DNA of 50,437 bases from an uncultured Geobacteraceae bacterium (GTDB lineage Bacteria > Desulfobacterota > Desulfuromonadia > Geobacterales > Pseudopelobacteraceae), in NCBI GenBank assembly GCA_903925005.1, contig CAIYDX010000142.1, forward strand, positions 1 through 50,437. The letters run 5' to 3'. The translations under genes were made by a program, and so were the position numbers. The notes under the pieces were generated by a model. The model did no database searches. It had not been told where the DNA came from and saw nothing but the letters and a program-made list of their open reading frames with translations. This document shows, one piece after another, positions 7,803 through 17,253 of the stretch (position 1 is the stretch's first letter; every line of letters starts with the position of its first letter).

Positions 7803-8710
7803 TTCGCAACTTTCGCGGTCAACGCCGGGACAAACTGCATCACATCAGCCACTACCAGCACGTCGGCGATTTCCCCAATCGGCGCATCCTTGTCCTTGTT
7901 GATAGCAAGAATAAAGTCCGATTTTTTCATTCCTGCCAGATGCTGAATGGCTCCCGAGATGCCGCAGGCGACGTAAAGTTTCGGAGAGACGGTCTGGCCG
8001 GTGGTGCCAACCTGATGGCTGTGGCTGACCCATTCGGCATCCACTACCGGGCGGCTGGCGCCAAGCTCACCGCCAAGCGCGGTGGCCAGCGCCTGAATGA
8101 CCGGAATGTTGTCCTTCTTGCCGACGCCCCGTCCGGCGGAGACGATAATCTCGGCTTTGGCCAGATCGACATCCTTCTTTTCAGCCGGTTCGTATCCGAT
8201 GAATTCCAGAGTGTCGCTGCCGCCGGCAGTCAGTTTCTGGAGCGATGGCGAACCGCCCGGCTGCAGGGCCGGAAAGGCGCCGGCCTGGATCGTCAGGACC
8301 GTTTTTGAAGTTGTCGATTTGACATGGCGGCGCATCTTGCCATTGCAGCAGCCGACTTCGAAGCCGCCGTCCGCAAGAGCGATCACTTCCGATATCTGTG
8401 CCGCCTTCAGCGCTGACGCAACACGCGGAGCCAGATCCCAGCCGTAGGAAGAGTGCTGGAAGACGATGTAGTCCGGGTTTTCCTTCTGCACCGCGTCGAG
8501 GATCAGCTTCTTATGCAAGTCGGGGTTATATTCGCCGCAGGTTGATGCATCGGCCAGATAGAGAGTGCCGCCGTATGCGGGTAGCTGTGACTCGCTCCCC
8601 ACCAGCAGCATCGCGGTTTCGGCGCCGAGCTGACCGGCAAAGCCGAGTAGTTCGTATGTTGATTCAAGCAGTTTGCCTTCGCGGTATTCGCCTATTAAAA
8701 GTGTTTTCAT
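7799..8710 (-). CDS. etfA: Electron transfer flavoprotein alpha subunit
   Basis: EtfA binds FAD in its C-terminal domain, seen here as VSAGRGVGKKDN, GASRPVVDAEWVSHSHQVGTTGQTVSPKLYVACGISGAIQH and INKDKDAPIGEIADVLVVADV. It is 303 residues, somewhat short as in anaerobes. With EtfB it accepts electrons from the acyl-CoA dehydrogenases and gives them to the membrane Fe-S oxidoreductase encoded upstream. Ribosome site AGGAGA; 9 bases after etfB. Confidence 0.95.
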   Translation of the reverse strand: MKTLLIGEYREGKLLESTYELLGFAGQLGAETAMLLVGSESQLPAYGGTLYLADASTCGEYNPDLHKKLILDAVQKENPDYIVFQHSSYGWDLAPRVASALKAAQISEVIALADGGFEVGCCNGKMRRHVKSTTSKTVLTIQAGAFPALQPGGSPSLQKLTAGGSDTLEFIGYEPAEKKDVDLAKAEIIVSAGRGVGKKDNIPVIQALATALGGELGASRPVVDAEWVSHSHQVGTTGQTVSPKLYVACGISGAIQHLAGMKKSDFILAINKDKDAPIGEIADVLVVADVMQFVPALTAKVAK

Positions 8711-8719
8711 GATTGTCTC

Positions 8720-9496
8720 CTATCTCAATACCGCGGTTTTGTCTTTGAGTATCGCTATGACTTTTTCGACCAGATCGGCGACATCGCCTTCAAGGACTAT
8801 GCCCCCACCTTTTTTGGCCGGCGGATGGAAGCTGGCCGTGGTTGCCAGCGCTTCTTCCTTAAGCAGATCAGCGACCGGAATGACGGTGATCTCTTTTTTC
8901 TTGGCCTTCATGATGTTTGGCAGTGTCGGGTAGCGCGGCACGTTGAGACCGAGCTGGCAGGTTACCAAAGCCGGTGTTTTCAGCTTGACGACACCTTTAA
9001 TGCCGCCTTCCAGTTCACGTTTGGCGGTAATCGTGCCATTGTCGTAGTCGAAGCCTACTATTGTCGTGGTGCAGGCGAAGCCAAGCTGCTCGGCTACAGT
9101 AACTCCGACCTGAGCCGAGCCACGATCCTGTGACTGCATGCCGGTGAAGATAATGTCGAAGCCTTTGTCTTTGGCATAGGCGGCAATGATCGAGGCGATC
9201 TGCCAGGGATCTTTGCCTGACGCGGCCGGATCCTGGATATGGGCAGCATTGTCGCATCCCATCGCGAGAGCCTTTTTGACCGCTTCGACAACGCGATCAG
9301 GACCGATCGAGAGGACGGTCAGTTCAGTCCCCTCCCCCAGTTTTTCCCGCAGCTGCACAGCCTGTTCCACGGCATATTCGTCATATTCGTTCATGCGGAA
9401 GGCCAGATCGGTTTCGTTATACCAGACTCCGGCGGCGTCCGGTTTGAAGCGGGATTCCAGGTCAGGGACCTGTTTGATGCAGACAAGCAGTTTCAT
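8720..9496 (-). CDS. etfB: Electron transfer flavoprotein beta subunit
   Basis: A 258-residue EtfB with MKLLVCIKQVPD at the N-terminus, the AMGCDNAAHI region and the signature VAEQLGFACTTTIVGF. It follows the ETF:quinone oxidoreductase gene after an intergenic inverted repeat and has a strong AGGAGGT ribosome site. Whether it is a simple or a bifurcating ETF cannot be decided from the sequence alone; the nearby membrane oxidoreductase argues for a simple quinone-directed route. Confidence 0.95.
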   Translation of the reverse strand: MKLLVCIKQVPDLESRFKPDAAGVWYNETDLAFRMNEYDEYAVEQAVQLREKLGEGTELTVLSIGPDRVVEAVKKALAMGCDNAAHIQDPAASGKDPWQIASIIAAYAKDKGFDIIFTGMQSQDRGSAQVGVTVAEQLGFACTTTIVGFDYDNGTITAKRELEGGIKGVVKLKTPALVTCQLGLNVPRYPTLPNIMKAKKKEITVIPVADLLKEEALATTASFHPPAKKGGGIVLEGDVADLVEKVIAILKDKTAVLR

Positions 9497-9533
9497 GTTG
9501 TTACCTCCTGTAAATATTTTAGCTTTAAACCTT

Positions 9534-9666
9534 AATAGAACGCGGATGACGCGGATCGAGCGGATGAACGCGGATCAGGCAAAAACGTTTTATGGGTTAC
9601 CCCTAAAGACTTTTTGATTTTAGAATCCGCGTAAACCAGCTAAATCCGCGTCATCCGCGTTCTATT
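9534..9666. repeat. Long perfect inverted repeat (23-bp arms) between etfB and the quinone oxidoreductase gene
   Basis: Arms 9534-9556 and 9644-9666 are perfectly complementary and contain AGAACGCGGATGACGCGGAT; shorter copies of GCGGAT recur inside (9561-9577, 9630-9636). It could form a stem with an 87-base loop in the mRNA between two genes of one operon. The CGCGGAT composition looks like a dispersed intergenic repeat. Confidence 0.8.
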
Positions 9667-9683
9667 GCCTTTGACTTCGATCT

Positions 9684-11669
9684 TTATGCCGTTATCCGTT
9701 CGGCGACAATCTCGGCCAAGTCTCTGACCTGCAGCTGTCCCTCAGCTCCGCCGGTTTTGATGCCGTCCTCGAACATTGTCAGGCAGAAGGGGCAGTTGGA
9801 TACCAGCAGCGGCGCGCCGGTGTCGGTGGCCATTTTGATCCTGACTTCGCTGATTTTGCTCCCGAGCTTCTCCTCGGCGATGATGCGGCCGCCGCCAGCG
9901 CTGCAGCAGAAACTGTCGTAACCGTTTTTTGCCATTTCGGTGATTGAGCCGCCGGCCTGAGTGAGGATGGCCCGCGGCTGATCGATTATATCCATGTAGC
10001 GGCCGAGGTAGCAGGAATCGTGATAGGTATAGCTGAATGGCTCCGGAGTCAGTGAAAGCCTGTCGGTATTCAGCAGCGTGTTGATGTAGGTGCTGTAATG
10101 CTCAACAGGGATATCAAGCCCAAGATCCTTGTAGTCGCGTGCTAGGGTATTGAAGCAGTGCGGACAGGTGGTAACTATCTTCTTGACGTTATAGGCTTTG
10201 ATCAATTCGATATTTTCCGTGGCGGTCATCTGGTAAAGATATTCGTTGCCCAGCTTCCTGACCGGCTCGCCGCAGCATTTTTCTTCCTTGCCGAGAATGC
10301 CGACTTTTACGCCGGCGGCGGTGCATATTTTTATGAAGTTTCTGGCGATAGTCTGGTTGCGTTTGTCGAAAGAGGCATAGCAGCCGACGAAGTAGAGGAT
10401 ATCGACGTTACTATCCTGCTCCATCAGGGAGAGCTGCAGACCTTCCGCCCAGTCGCCTCGTGCGGCGTAGGCAAGACCGAACGGGTTGCCGTTGACTTCG
10501 ATGTTGCTGACGGCGGTGCGAACTTCATCACCGGGGAAAGCGCCTTCCATCAGGGTCAGATTGCGCCGCATCTCCAGGATTTTGTTCACATGTTCGATGT
10601 TGGCCGGACAGACGTCCTGACAGGCGTGGCAGGTGGTACAGGCCCATAGGGCGTCCTGGCTGACCGTTTCGATCAGGTTGCCGCCCGGATTCCCTTCGGC
10701 CAGTTCGCCGATCTGTTTGACGATTTTCATCGGCGAGAGCGGTTTGTCGGTCGCATACGCCGGACAGCGATCCTGGCACCGTTTGCAGGAGGTGCAGGCA
10801 TCGGCATCGAAGATGTCTTTCCAGGTTAAATCGCTGATGGAAGCAGCTCCAAATTGCTCAACCGTGTCGTCTTCCATGTTGATCGTGGCGATGAAACCTT
10901 TCGGTTCAAAAGGGGCCAGAAAGGCATTGGCGCTGGTGGTGAAGATATGGCGCAGCTTGGTGTAGGGGATGGCACAGAAGAAGCCGAGCACCAGCGCGAA
11001 GTGAAGCCACCAGAGGATTTTGTGGGTGACAAGCAGCGTACCGATATTCAGTGTGGTAAAGAGCTGTCCCGCCAACAGACCGCCGGGCGAAAAGCGCGCC
11101 AGGGCGGGGTTCTGCTGCAGTTCGGTGGCAGCCATGCGGGCTCCTTCGATCAGGAACCCGGTGATCAGTATCGCAAAGAGCAGCTGCAGTACTAAGTAGT
11201 CATCCTTGACGATCTCCAGCCCTTTCGGCCTGATGACGAATCTGCGGATGAAGAGACCTCCCAGCATTATGAGAGCAAAGATACCTGCCAGATCAAGCGC
11301 CAGCGAAAATACTTTGTAGAATTCGCCGGACAGAAGGTTGACCTGCAGCAGCGGCGTAAAAAAATCGGCCTGAAACATGACCATCATCGTGCCGGCAAAG
11401 AGAACCAGAAAACTCCAGAAGAATATGGAATGAAATACGCCGCCGTCAGTAACGCGGTAAATTTTTACCTGACTGAATACCTCGGAGAGCATGCGCTTGA
11501 CCCTTTCGTCGTAGCGATCGAAACGGTCAAGCGCCTTGCCCTGACGCCAGATCGGCAGGCGCTGCCAAAACCCCCACCCCATGACGCCAAAGGCGGCAAA
11601 GGCCAGGATATACATCGGTATGACAACGCCGTGACCGACATTCCAATAAATTTCTCTGGTTGCTTCCAC
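9684..11669 (-). CDS. Membrane Fe-S/cytochrome b ETF:(mena)quinone oxidoreductase (EMO type)
   Basis: A 661-residue protein with a NarI-like N-terminal membrane part (about five segments, residues 13-35, 78-100, 118-142, 158-178, 216-236, with histidines that could hold heme b), two [4Fe-4S] motifs (C292/295/298/302 and C344/347/350/354) and two CCG domains (GCY at 430 with CCGEP at 465; DSCYLG at 551 with FCCSAGGGR at 588). This is the DUF224-type oxidoreductase known to link EtfAB to menaquinone in Geobacter and syntrophs. Start is a GTG at 11669 with GAGAGG upstream. It has its own promoter with the regulon dyad, about 30 bases from the start codon, and lies directly before etfB-etfA. Confidence 0.9.
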   Translation of the reverse strand: MEATREIYWNVGHGVVIPMYILAFAAFGVMGWGFWQRLPIWRQGKALDRFDRYDERVKRMLSEVFSQVKIYRVTDGGVFHSIFFWSFLVLFAGTMMVMFQADFFTPLLQVNLLSGEFYKVFSLALDLAGIFALIMLGGLFIRRFVIRPKGLEIVKDDYLVLQLLFAILITGFLIEGARMAATELQQNPALARFSPGGLLAGQLFTTLNIGTLLVTHKILWWLHFALVLGFFCAIPYTKLRHIFTTSANAFLAPFEPKGFIATINMEDDTVEQFGAASISDLTWKDIFDADACTSCKRCQDRCPAYATDKPLSPMKIVKQIGELAEGNPGGNLIETVSQDALWACTTCHACQDVCPANIEHVNKILEMRRNLTLMEGAFPGDEVRTAVSNIEVNGNPFGLAYAARGDWAEGLQLSLMEQDSNVDILYFVGCYASFDKRNQTIARNFIKICTAAGVKVGILGKEEKCCGEPVRKLGNEYLYQMTATENIELIKAYNVKKIVTTCPHCFNTLARDYKDLGLDIPVEHYSTYINTLLNTDRLSLTPEPFSYTYHDSCYLGRYMDIIDQPRAILTQAGGSITEMAKNGYDSFCCSAGGGRIIAEEKLGSKISEVRIKMATDTGAPLLVSNCPFCLTMFEDGIKTGGAEGQLQVRDLAEIVAERITA

Positions 11670-11705
11670 AGTAACACCTCTCGTAACTTGATACCTGCTG
11701 CGTTG

Positions 11706-11734
11706 AATATAATTCTACTTAACGCGCATGTCAA
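11706..11734 (-). promoter_or_regulatory. Promoter with acyl-CoA regulon dyad (site D), for the ETF:quinone oxidoreductase
   Basis: Minus-strand TTGACA (11729-11734), a 17-base spacer and TATATT (11706-11711). The dyad TTGACATGCGCGTTAA (11719-11734) covers the -35 box and the first part of the spacer, as in the three other sites. Confidence 0.65.
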
Positions 11735-11753
11735 GTATTAAAAATATGCTGTG

Positions 11754-12893
11754 CTATGAAAGCAAAAGTTTAGAAATAACAACGCGCTGCACTTCGTTGG
11801 TACCTTCATATATCTCGGTAATCTTGGCATCGCGGTACATCCGTTCAATCTCGTAATCACAGATGAATCCGTAGCCGCCAAAGATCTGCATCGCCTCTTT
11901 AGTTACGTAGGTGGCCGCCTCGGATGCCAACATTTTGCACATCGCCGACTCCATCGTATAGTTCATCTTGTTGTCTTTCAGCCAGGCGGCTTTATAGATC
12001 ATCAGCTTGCTGGTTTCGATACGGGCATACATATCGGCCAGTTTGAACTGAATCGCCTGAAACTCGCAGATGGCTTGATCAAACTGTTTGCGCTCCTTGG
12101 AGTAGGCCAGCGCCCTTTCGAATGCTCCCTCGGCAATACCGAGCGCCTGGGAGGCGATGCCGATACGGCCGCCGTTCAGAGTATCCATCGCAACATTGAA
12201 CCCTTTACCTTCTTTACCCAGCAGGTTCTCCACCGGTATGCGCAGGTTGTCAAAAGCAAAAGCGGTGGTGTAGCTGCCGCGAATACCCATTTTGTTTTCG
12301 TTCTTGAGGATCGTGACGCCAGGCGAACTCAAATCAACGATAAAGGCGCTGATTCCCTTATGCTTGAGAGAACGGTCGTAGGAGGCGAACAGCACGCCGG
12401 TTCCCAGATAGCCGCCGTTAGTGATGAAAATCTTGCTGCCGTTGATGACAAATTCATCACCTTCCCGTTTGTACATAGTGGCTGTACCGCCGGCGTCGCT
12501 GCCGGCATTCGGTTCGGTCAGCAGGAAACACCCTATTTTTTCCCCCGTGTTGAGCGCCGGCAGCCATTTCTTTTTCTGCTCTTCAGTACCAAACGTGTAG
12601 ATCGGACCATTGGCGAGGGAGGTGTGTGCCGAAATCAGAACACCGCTCGATCCGCACGCCTTGGAGACCTCTTCCACCACGATGGCATAGGAGAGCACAT
12701 CAAGACCGGCGCCGCCGTACTCCTCCGGAAAGTAGCTCCCCAAAAAGCCCATTTCAGACATTTTCTTTACCAGCGCATCGGGGATCATATGCTCTTCGTC
12801 AATTTTCATCGCGATCGGTTTGATTTCCTTCTCTACAAAGTCACGTACCGCAGACTGCAACACCTTGTGATCCTGGCTCAGTTCGAAATTCAT
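11754..12893 (-). CDS. Acyl-CoA dehydrogenase, butyryl-CoA dehydrogenase-like
   Basis: A 379-residue FAD enzyme with LLTEPNAGSDAGG, the INGSKIFITNGG core, GGRIGIASQALGIAEGAFERAL and the C-terminal YEGTNEVQR holding the catalytic glutamate. Its position directly after thiolase, hbd and crt suggests butyryl-CoA as substrate, forming crotonyl-CoA and reducing EtfAB. GGAGGG ribosome site; 23 bases after crt. The promoter of the next gene starts about 20 bases after its stop, so the operon has an internal transcription start. Confidence 0.92.
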   Translation of the reverse strand: MNFELSQDHKVLQSAVRDFVEKEIKPIAMKIDEEHMIPDALVKKMSEMGFLGSYFPEEYGGAGLDVLSYAIVVEEVSKACGSSGVLISAHTSLANGPIYTFGTEEQKKKWLPALNTGEKIGCFLLTEPNAGSDAGGTATMYKREGDEFVINGSKIFITNGGYLGTGVLFASYDRSLKHKGISAFIVDLSSPGVTILKNENKMGIRGSYTTAFAFDNLRIPVENLLGKEGKGFNVAMDTLNGGRIGIASQALGIAEGAFERALAYSKERKQFDQAICEFQAIQFKLADMYARIETSKLMIYKAAWLKDNKMNYTMESAMCKMLASEAATYVTKEAMQIFGGYGFICDYEIERMYRDAKITEIYEGTNEVQRVVISKLLLS

Positions 12894-12916
12894 TTGTTTT
12901 CCCTCCGTATTGGAAT

Positions 12917-13699
12917 TTACTTGCCTTTGAATTCTGCCGTACGTTTTTCGAGAAAAGCTCCCATACCCTCGCGCTGATCGCTCGTAGCAAACAGCACTCC
13001 GAAAATAGAGGCTTCATAGCGGAAACCATCTTCCTTTGTCATATTCAAGCCGCTGGCAATGGCATCCTTGGCGTACGCCACACCCACCGCCCCTTTTCCG
13101 GCAATTTCGCGGGCGGTTGCAAGAACCTTTGCCAGCAGCTCTTCCGGCGCGGATAGTTCGTTGACGATGCCCCATTCACAAGCTTTTGCAGCAGAGATGA
13201 TCCGTCCGGAAAACACCAGCTCGTTAGCCTTGTTCGGGCCGATCAGGCGCGCCAGATTTTGAGTGCCGCCGAAACCGGGGATAACTCCAAGGCCGACCTC
13301 GGGAAAGCCGAACTTGGCCTTTTCGGATGCATAAATAAAGTCACAAGCCAACGCCAGTTCCAGTCCGCCGCCAAGCGCGTACCCGTTAACCGCGGCAATG
13401 ACCGGCTTGCGCATCCTGTTTATCATCAGAATCAGACGCTGCCCCTTGCGGGCGAAATCGTGAGCTTCAAAAGAGGAGAGTTCGGCCATCTCCTTGATAT
13501 CAGCACCGGCAACGAAAGCCTTCTCTCCAGCTCCGGTCAGGATAACCACCTTGACGGTCGTATCCAGATCAAGCTCATACAGGGCACACTCCAGCTCACG
13601 CACGACATCGCTGTTGAGCGCGTTCAGCACCTGGGGGCGGTTGATTGTCAGCGTTGCTATGCCGTCGGTGGTTTCAATTAACAGATTGTTAAATTGCAT
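12917..13699 (-). CDS. crt: Enoyl-CoA hydratase (crotonase)
   Basis: A 260-residue crotonase. It shows the oxyanion-hole segments AFVAGADIKEM and ALGGGLELALACD and the two catalytic glutamates, one in GGGLELA and one in FGFPEVGLGVIPGFGG. It hydrates crotonyl-CoA to 3-hydroxybutyryl-CoA between the dehydrogenase and hbd steps. AAAGGAG ribosome site 6 bases before the start. A G/C-rich palindrome separates it from hbd. Confidence 0.93.
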   Translation of the reverse strand: MQFNNLLIETTDGIATLTINRPQVLNALNSDVVRELECALYELDLDTTVKVVILTGAGEKAFVAGADIKEMAELSSFEAHDFARKGQRLILMINRMRKPVIAAVNGYALGGGLELALACDFIYASEKAKFGFPEVGLGVIPGFGGTQNLARLIGPNKANELVFSGRIISAAKACEWGIVNELSAPEELLAKVLATAREIAGKGAVGVAYAKDAIASGLNMTKEDGFRYEASIFGVLFATSDQREGMGAFLEKRTAEFKGK

Positions 13700-13732
13700 A
13701 TAAGCTCCTTTGCATTAACATTGAGCATCTAA

Positions 13733-13814
13733 CTGCCCCCCATCCCCCTCCCACCCCCCGGAGGAGTTAAAGTCCCATCCCTTTCAAGGGGAGGGTCAGG
13801 GTGGGGATGGGGTA
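13733..13814. repeat. C/G-tract palindromic intergenic repeat
   Basis: An imperfect palindrome: CCCCATCCCC-type left arm (13733-13759) and GGGTGGGGATGGGG right arm (13797-13812), with an inner CCCTTTCAAGGGG hairpin. It fills most of the hbd-crt gap and resembles dispersed palindromic units seen in many bacterial genomes. No coding potential. Confidence 0.65.
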
Positions 13815-13823
13815 AGTCAGGAA

Positions 13824-14669
13824 TCAATATGTATAAAACCCGCGCCCTGATTTACGCCCCATATACCCGGCATTCACCATCTTGACGAGCAGCGGACAAG
13901 GGCGATATTTGGGGTCTTTAAAGCCGTCGTAAAGAACGTTGGCGATCGCCAATACCGTATCGAGTCCGATAAAATCAGCCAGCGTCAACGGCCCCATCGG
14001 CTGATTGGTGCCGAGCTTCATCCCCTTGTCGATATCCTCGGCAGTAGCAATTCCTTCATACAGGGCAAAGACCGCCTCATTAATCATCGGGATCAGCACG
14101 CGGTTGACGATAAAGCCTGGATAGTCCTGCGATACCGCCATCTCCTTTTCAAGTTTTGCTACCAGCCCGGAGGTCTGGGCAAAGGTATCTTCACTGGTGG
14201 CATGACCCCGGATGATTTCGACCAGCTTCATAATCGGCACCGGATTCATGAAATGCATGCCGATCACCTTGTCAGGACGACCGGTGACCGAGGCAATTTT
14301 GGTAATCGGTATGGAAGATGTGTTGGACGCCAGAATCGCTCCCTCTTTAACAATACTATCCAACTTGCGGAAGATCTCAAGTTTGAGCGGCTCATGCTCG
14401 GTTACCGCTTCGACGGCGAAATCGACATTTGCCAGATCGTTCATATCCTGAGTTGCTGTGATCCTGCCGATTGTTTCAGCTACCAGCGCTTCCGGAATCG
14501 CACCTTTTTTTGCCTGACGCTCCAGATTCTGGCTAATGGTTTTGATCGCCTTCTCCAACTGCGCCTGAGCGATATCAAACAGAATAACCTTATAACCGTA
14601 CTGCGCAAAAACATGGGCAATGCCGTTACCCATCTGACCTGCTCCGAGAACACCAACCGTTGTAATCAT
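13824..14669 (-). CDS. hbd: 3-hydroxybutyryl-CoA dehydrogenase
   Basis: A 281-residue NAD-dependent enzyme with the Rossmann motif GVLGAGQMGNGIA at residues 7-19, the catalytic histidine in GMHFMNPVPIMKLVEI, and NRVLIPMINEA plus GTNQPMGPLTLADFIGLDTV in the C-terminal domain. It oxidises 3-hydroxybutyryl-CoA to acetoacetyl-CoA for the thiolase encoded 9 bases upstream. Single-domain length shows it is not a FadB-type fusion. Confidence 0.95.
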   Translation of the reverse strand: MITTVGVLGAGQMGNGIAHVFAQYGYKVILFDIAQAQLEKAIKTISQNLERQAKKGAIPEALVAETIGRITATQDMNDLANVDFAVEAVTEHEPLKLEIFRKLDSIVKEGAILASNTSSIPITKIASVTGRPDKVIGMHFMNPVPIMKLVEIIRGHATSEDTFAQTSGLVAKLEKEMAVSQDYPGFIVNRVLIPMINEAVFALYEGIATAEDIDKGMKLGTNQPMGPLTLADFIGLDTVLAIANVLYDGFKDPKYRPCPLLVKMVNAGYMGRKSGRGFYTY

Positions 14670-14678
14670 TTTCGCCCC

Positions 14679-15857
14679 CTAAACCCTTTCAAATATGACC
14701 GCAACAGCTTCACCGCCACCGATACAGAGTGTGGCCAGGCCGTAGCGCAGTTTACGTTTGTGCAGCTCCCGAACAACCGTCATAGCCAGACGGGCACCAC
14801 TGGCGCCGATCGGATGGCCGATGGCGCAGGCGCCGCCATTTACGTTAACCTTGGCGGGATCCAGCTTCAGACTCTTGATCGCAATCAGCGTAACCGACGC
14901 AAATGCCTCATTGATTTCGAACAGATCGATCTCTTCAATCTTCAGACCGGCTTTGTCGCAGGCCTTTTGAATTGCGGCGACAGGAGCTTCGGGAAAGTAG
15001 TCCGGATGCAGACTGCTGGTCGCTGAAGCAACTATGCGAGCTTTTGGGGTCAAATTATTCTTCTTTACCGCCGCAGCGCCGGCCAGCAGCAACAAAGCAG
15101 CACCGTCGTTTATGGACGAGGCGTTTCCTGCCGTTATACTGCCATCTTTCTTGAAAACCGGTTTAAGCGTGGCAATTTTTTCTACATTCCCCTTGAACGG
15201 CTCCTCGTCATCGGCAACTACGGTATCAACACCGCGCACACTCTTGACTACCGGGGCGATTTCGTCTTTAAACACCCCATCTTTAAAAGCCGCCTGAGCC
15301 AGTTGATAAGAGCGTATGGCCAGATTATCCTGATCTTCGCGAGTCAGACCGTTGCGGGCAACGCTGACTTCACCGATATCGCCCATATGAACTCCGGTGT
15401 AGGGATCGGTCAGGCCGTCATGGATCATCAGGTCGAATATTTCGCCATTCCCCATTCGGAACCCGTTACGGGCTTTTTTCAGAAAGTAGGGGGCAAGAGA
15501 CATGTTTTCCATGCCGCCGGCCAGCACCACGTCGGCATTGCCGAGCTGTATCGAGTCGCTTCCGAGCATTATCGCCTTAAGGCCGCTGCCGCAGACTTTG
15601 TTGATCGTCAGCGCCGGGATCGTATCCGGCAAGCCGGCGGCCCGCATCGCCTGACGCGCGGGAGCCTGTCCGCAACCGCCGGAAAGTACCTGCCCGAGAA
15701 TCACTTCGCTCACCGCCTCCGCAGGCAGCGCATTCCGGCTCAGAATCCCTTTTATTGCCGTAGCGGCCAGATGAGGCGCGGGAACATCCGATAAAACCCC
15801 ACCAAAAGAGCCAAACGGCGTCCTCATGCCATCGACAACATAGACCTCTTCTTTCAT
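14679..15857 (-). CDS. Acetyl-CoA acetyltransferase (thiolase)
   Basis: A thiolase II with the nucleophilic cysteine in INKVCGSGLKA, the GGACAIGHPIGASGAR histidine motif and the C-terminal LCIGGGEAVAV. M3 at 15857 is preferred (392 residues) because GGAGG lies 7 bases before it and only 1 base before M1. It is the first gene of the block and cleaves acetoacetyl-CoA to two acetyl-CoA in the degradative direction expected here. Its promoter carries regulon site B. Confidence 0.94.
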   Translation of the reverse strand: MKEEVYVVDGMRTPFGSFGGVLSDVPAPHLAATAIKGILSRNALPAEAVSEVILGQVLSGGCGQAPARQAMRAAGLPDTIPALTINKVCGSGLKAIMLGSDSIQLGNADVVLAGGMENMSLAPYFLKKARNGFRMGNGEIFDLMIHDGLTDPYTGVHMGDIGEVSVARNGLTREDQDNLAIRSYQLAQAAFKDGVFKDEIAPVVKSVRGVDTVVADDEEPFKGNVEKIATLKPVFKKDGSITAGNASSINDGAALLLLAGAAAVKKNNLTPKARIVASATSSLHPDYFPEAPVAAIQKACDKAGLKIEEIDLFEINEAFASVTLIAIKSLKLDPAKVNVNGGACAIGHPIGASGARLAMTVVRELHKRKLRYGLATLCIGGGEAVAVIFERV

Positions 15858-15892
15858 ATTCATGCCTCCATTATTGATAATTGATGTGTCAA

Positions 15893-15921
15893 ACTATATA
15901 TGCCGTTTACGTGCATGTCAA
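15893..15921 (-). promoter_or_regulatory. Promoter with acyl-CoA regulon dyad (site B), for the thiolase operon
   Basis: Minus-strand TTGACA (15916-15921), a 17-base spacer and TATAGT (15893-15898). The dyad TTGACATGCACGTAAA (15906-15921) is the best copy of the motif, centred on TGCA. The spacer continues CGGCAT, also shared with site A. Confidence 0.75.
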
Positions 15922-16068
15922 CTAAATTTATAACGCAATTCTAGCTTATTAATTTCTTCAATATCTTGGCAGCGGCATTGTTAAAAGAAGGGGATGATAG
16001 GTTTGCTTGTTCCGCCGATAGATAGTGCCCCTGACAGCCGAGCTGTTTCGGGACAATACAGGATTCAG

Positions 16069-17235
16069 TTATAGAAAGACGATCTGATCGTCTATTGCGG
16101 TTATCTTTTCACCGCCACTATTCGTCACGGCAAAAGTGTTTTCGATACCGATTACCCCCTTGTCCGGGAAGACAAATTTCGGCTCGATCGCAATTGTCTG
16201 GCCGATCTGCAACGGCACTTTGAAACCTTGTGCCAGCACCGGAAACTCATCGAGTTCCAGACCGACACCATGACCGACAAAGCGAGCCTGTTCACCCGGC
16301 ATTCCCATAAAGTGAGCGCCAAGCCCCGCTTTTTCGGCAATTTCTACCGCCTGCAGAAACAGCTCTTCGCAGATGGCACCCGGCTTTAAGGCGCTTTGCA
16401 GGTAATCCTGAATCTTCAGCGACAGGTCGAATGCTTTCTGCAGTTCCGGGTCCAGGGTTCCGATCACGAAAATGCGGGTCATATCGGTGATATATCCGTT
16501 GAACACACCGGTATAATCAAGAAATACCGGAGTGTTACGACCGATAATCTGCATTGACGATCCCTGCGGCGAGGCATTGGATAGACCGCGCCCGGTTACG
16601 GCGCCGTCGAAAAAGCCGTAGGAAGCGGCGCCTGCCGAAAGAGCCAATCCCATGAACAGCTCCTGATTGAAGGCTCGCATCCTGATATAGCCCTCATTAC
16701 CGGCAATGCGGAGTCGATGCTCGAATTCCGCCGCCAGATCAAGCTCGCGCATCCCTTCTTTAAGAAACTGCGGCACCTGTTTGAACACCGAACAGAGACT
16801 GGCTGCGGACATACGGAGCTGTTCAAGTTCATATGCCGACTTAACCGAACGGACTTCGCGATTGGCAGCGGAAATATCGACGAACTCGCGCCCCGGAAGC
16901 AGTTTTGAGTAGTAATTCAGCTGCTGAACCGGTGCAACATCGAACGTAAAGCCGATCTTTTGCATCTGTTCTCCAAACAGGGTGGAAAATTCCTTGCTGG
17001 ACGGAAACGGCCTGATTTCGGTCAGGACGCTCTCGACCTTGGCGCGGGCCAGGCTCTTGCGCACCATCAAAATCGGCACGCCTGAAGCCGGAATCCAGAG
17101 CGTGGAGTTCTGACGGGTACCGGAGAAATAGAAGACATCAATCGGAAAGATAAACAGCGCGCCGTCCAGACCCTTGGCCTGGAGCTGCGCCTGCATGGTG
17201 GTAACTCTCTGCATCGCTTCAGTATGTGTCAGCAT
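16069..17235 (-). CDS. M24 family metallopeptidase (Xaa-Pro peptidase-like)
   Basis: About 388 residues: a creatinase-type N-terminal domain and a C-terminal pita-bread domain. All five metal ligands can be placed: D in VFLDYTG, D in ITDMTR, H in VGHGVGLE, E in IAIEPKF and E in GIENTF. This predicts an active dinuclear-metal enzyme cleaving X-Pro peptides or a related amide. M3 at 17235 is chosen from the GGAG spacing. It follows the nitroreductase by 18 bases; no link to acyl-CoA metabolism is evident. Confidence 0.88.
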   Translation of the reverse strand: MLTHTEAMQRVTTMQAQLQAKGLDGALFIFPIDVFYFSGTRQNSTLWIPASGVPILMVRKSLARAKVESVLTEIRPFPSSKEFSTLFGEQMQKIGFTFDVAPVQQLNYYSKLLPGREFVDISAANREVRSVKSAYELEQLRMSAASLCSVFKQVPQFLKEGMRELDLAAEFEHRLRIAGNEGYIRMRAFNQELFMGLALSAGAASYGFFDGAVTGRGLSNASPQGSSMQIIGRNTPVFLDYTGVFNGYITDMTRIFVIGTLDPELQKAFDLSLKIQDYLQSALKPGAICEELFLQAVEIAEKAGLGAHFMGMPGEQARFVGHGVGLELDEFPVLAQGFKVPLQIGQTIAIEPKFVFPDKGVIGIENTFAVTNSGGEKITAIDDQIVFL

Positions 17236-17253
17236 GATCATGTCTCCGTAACA

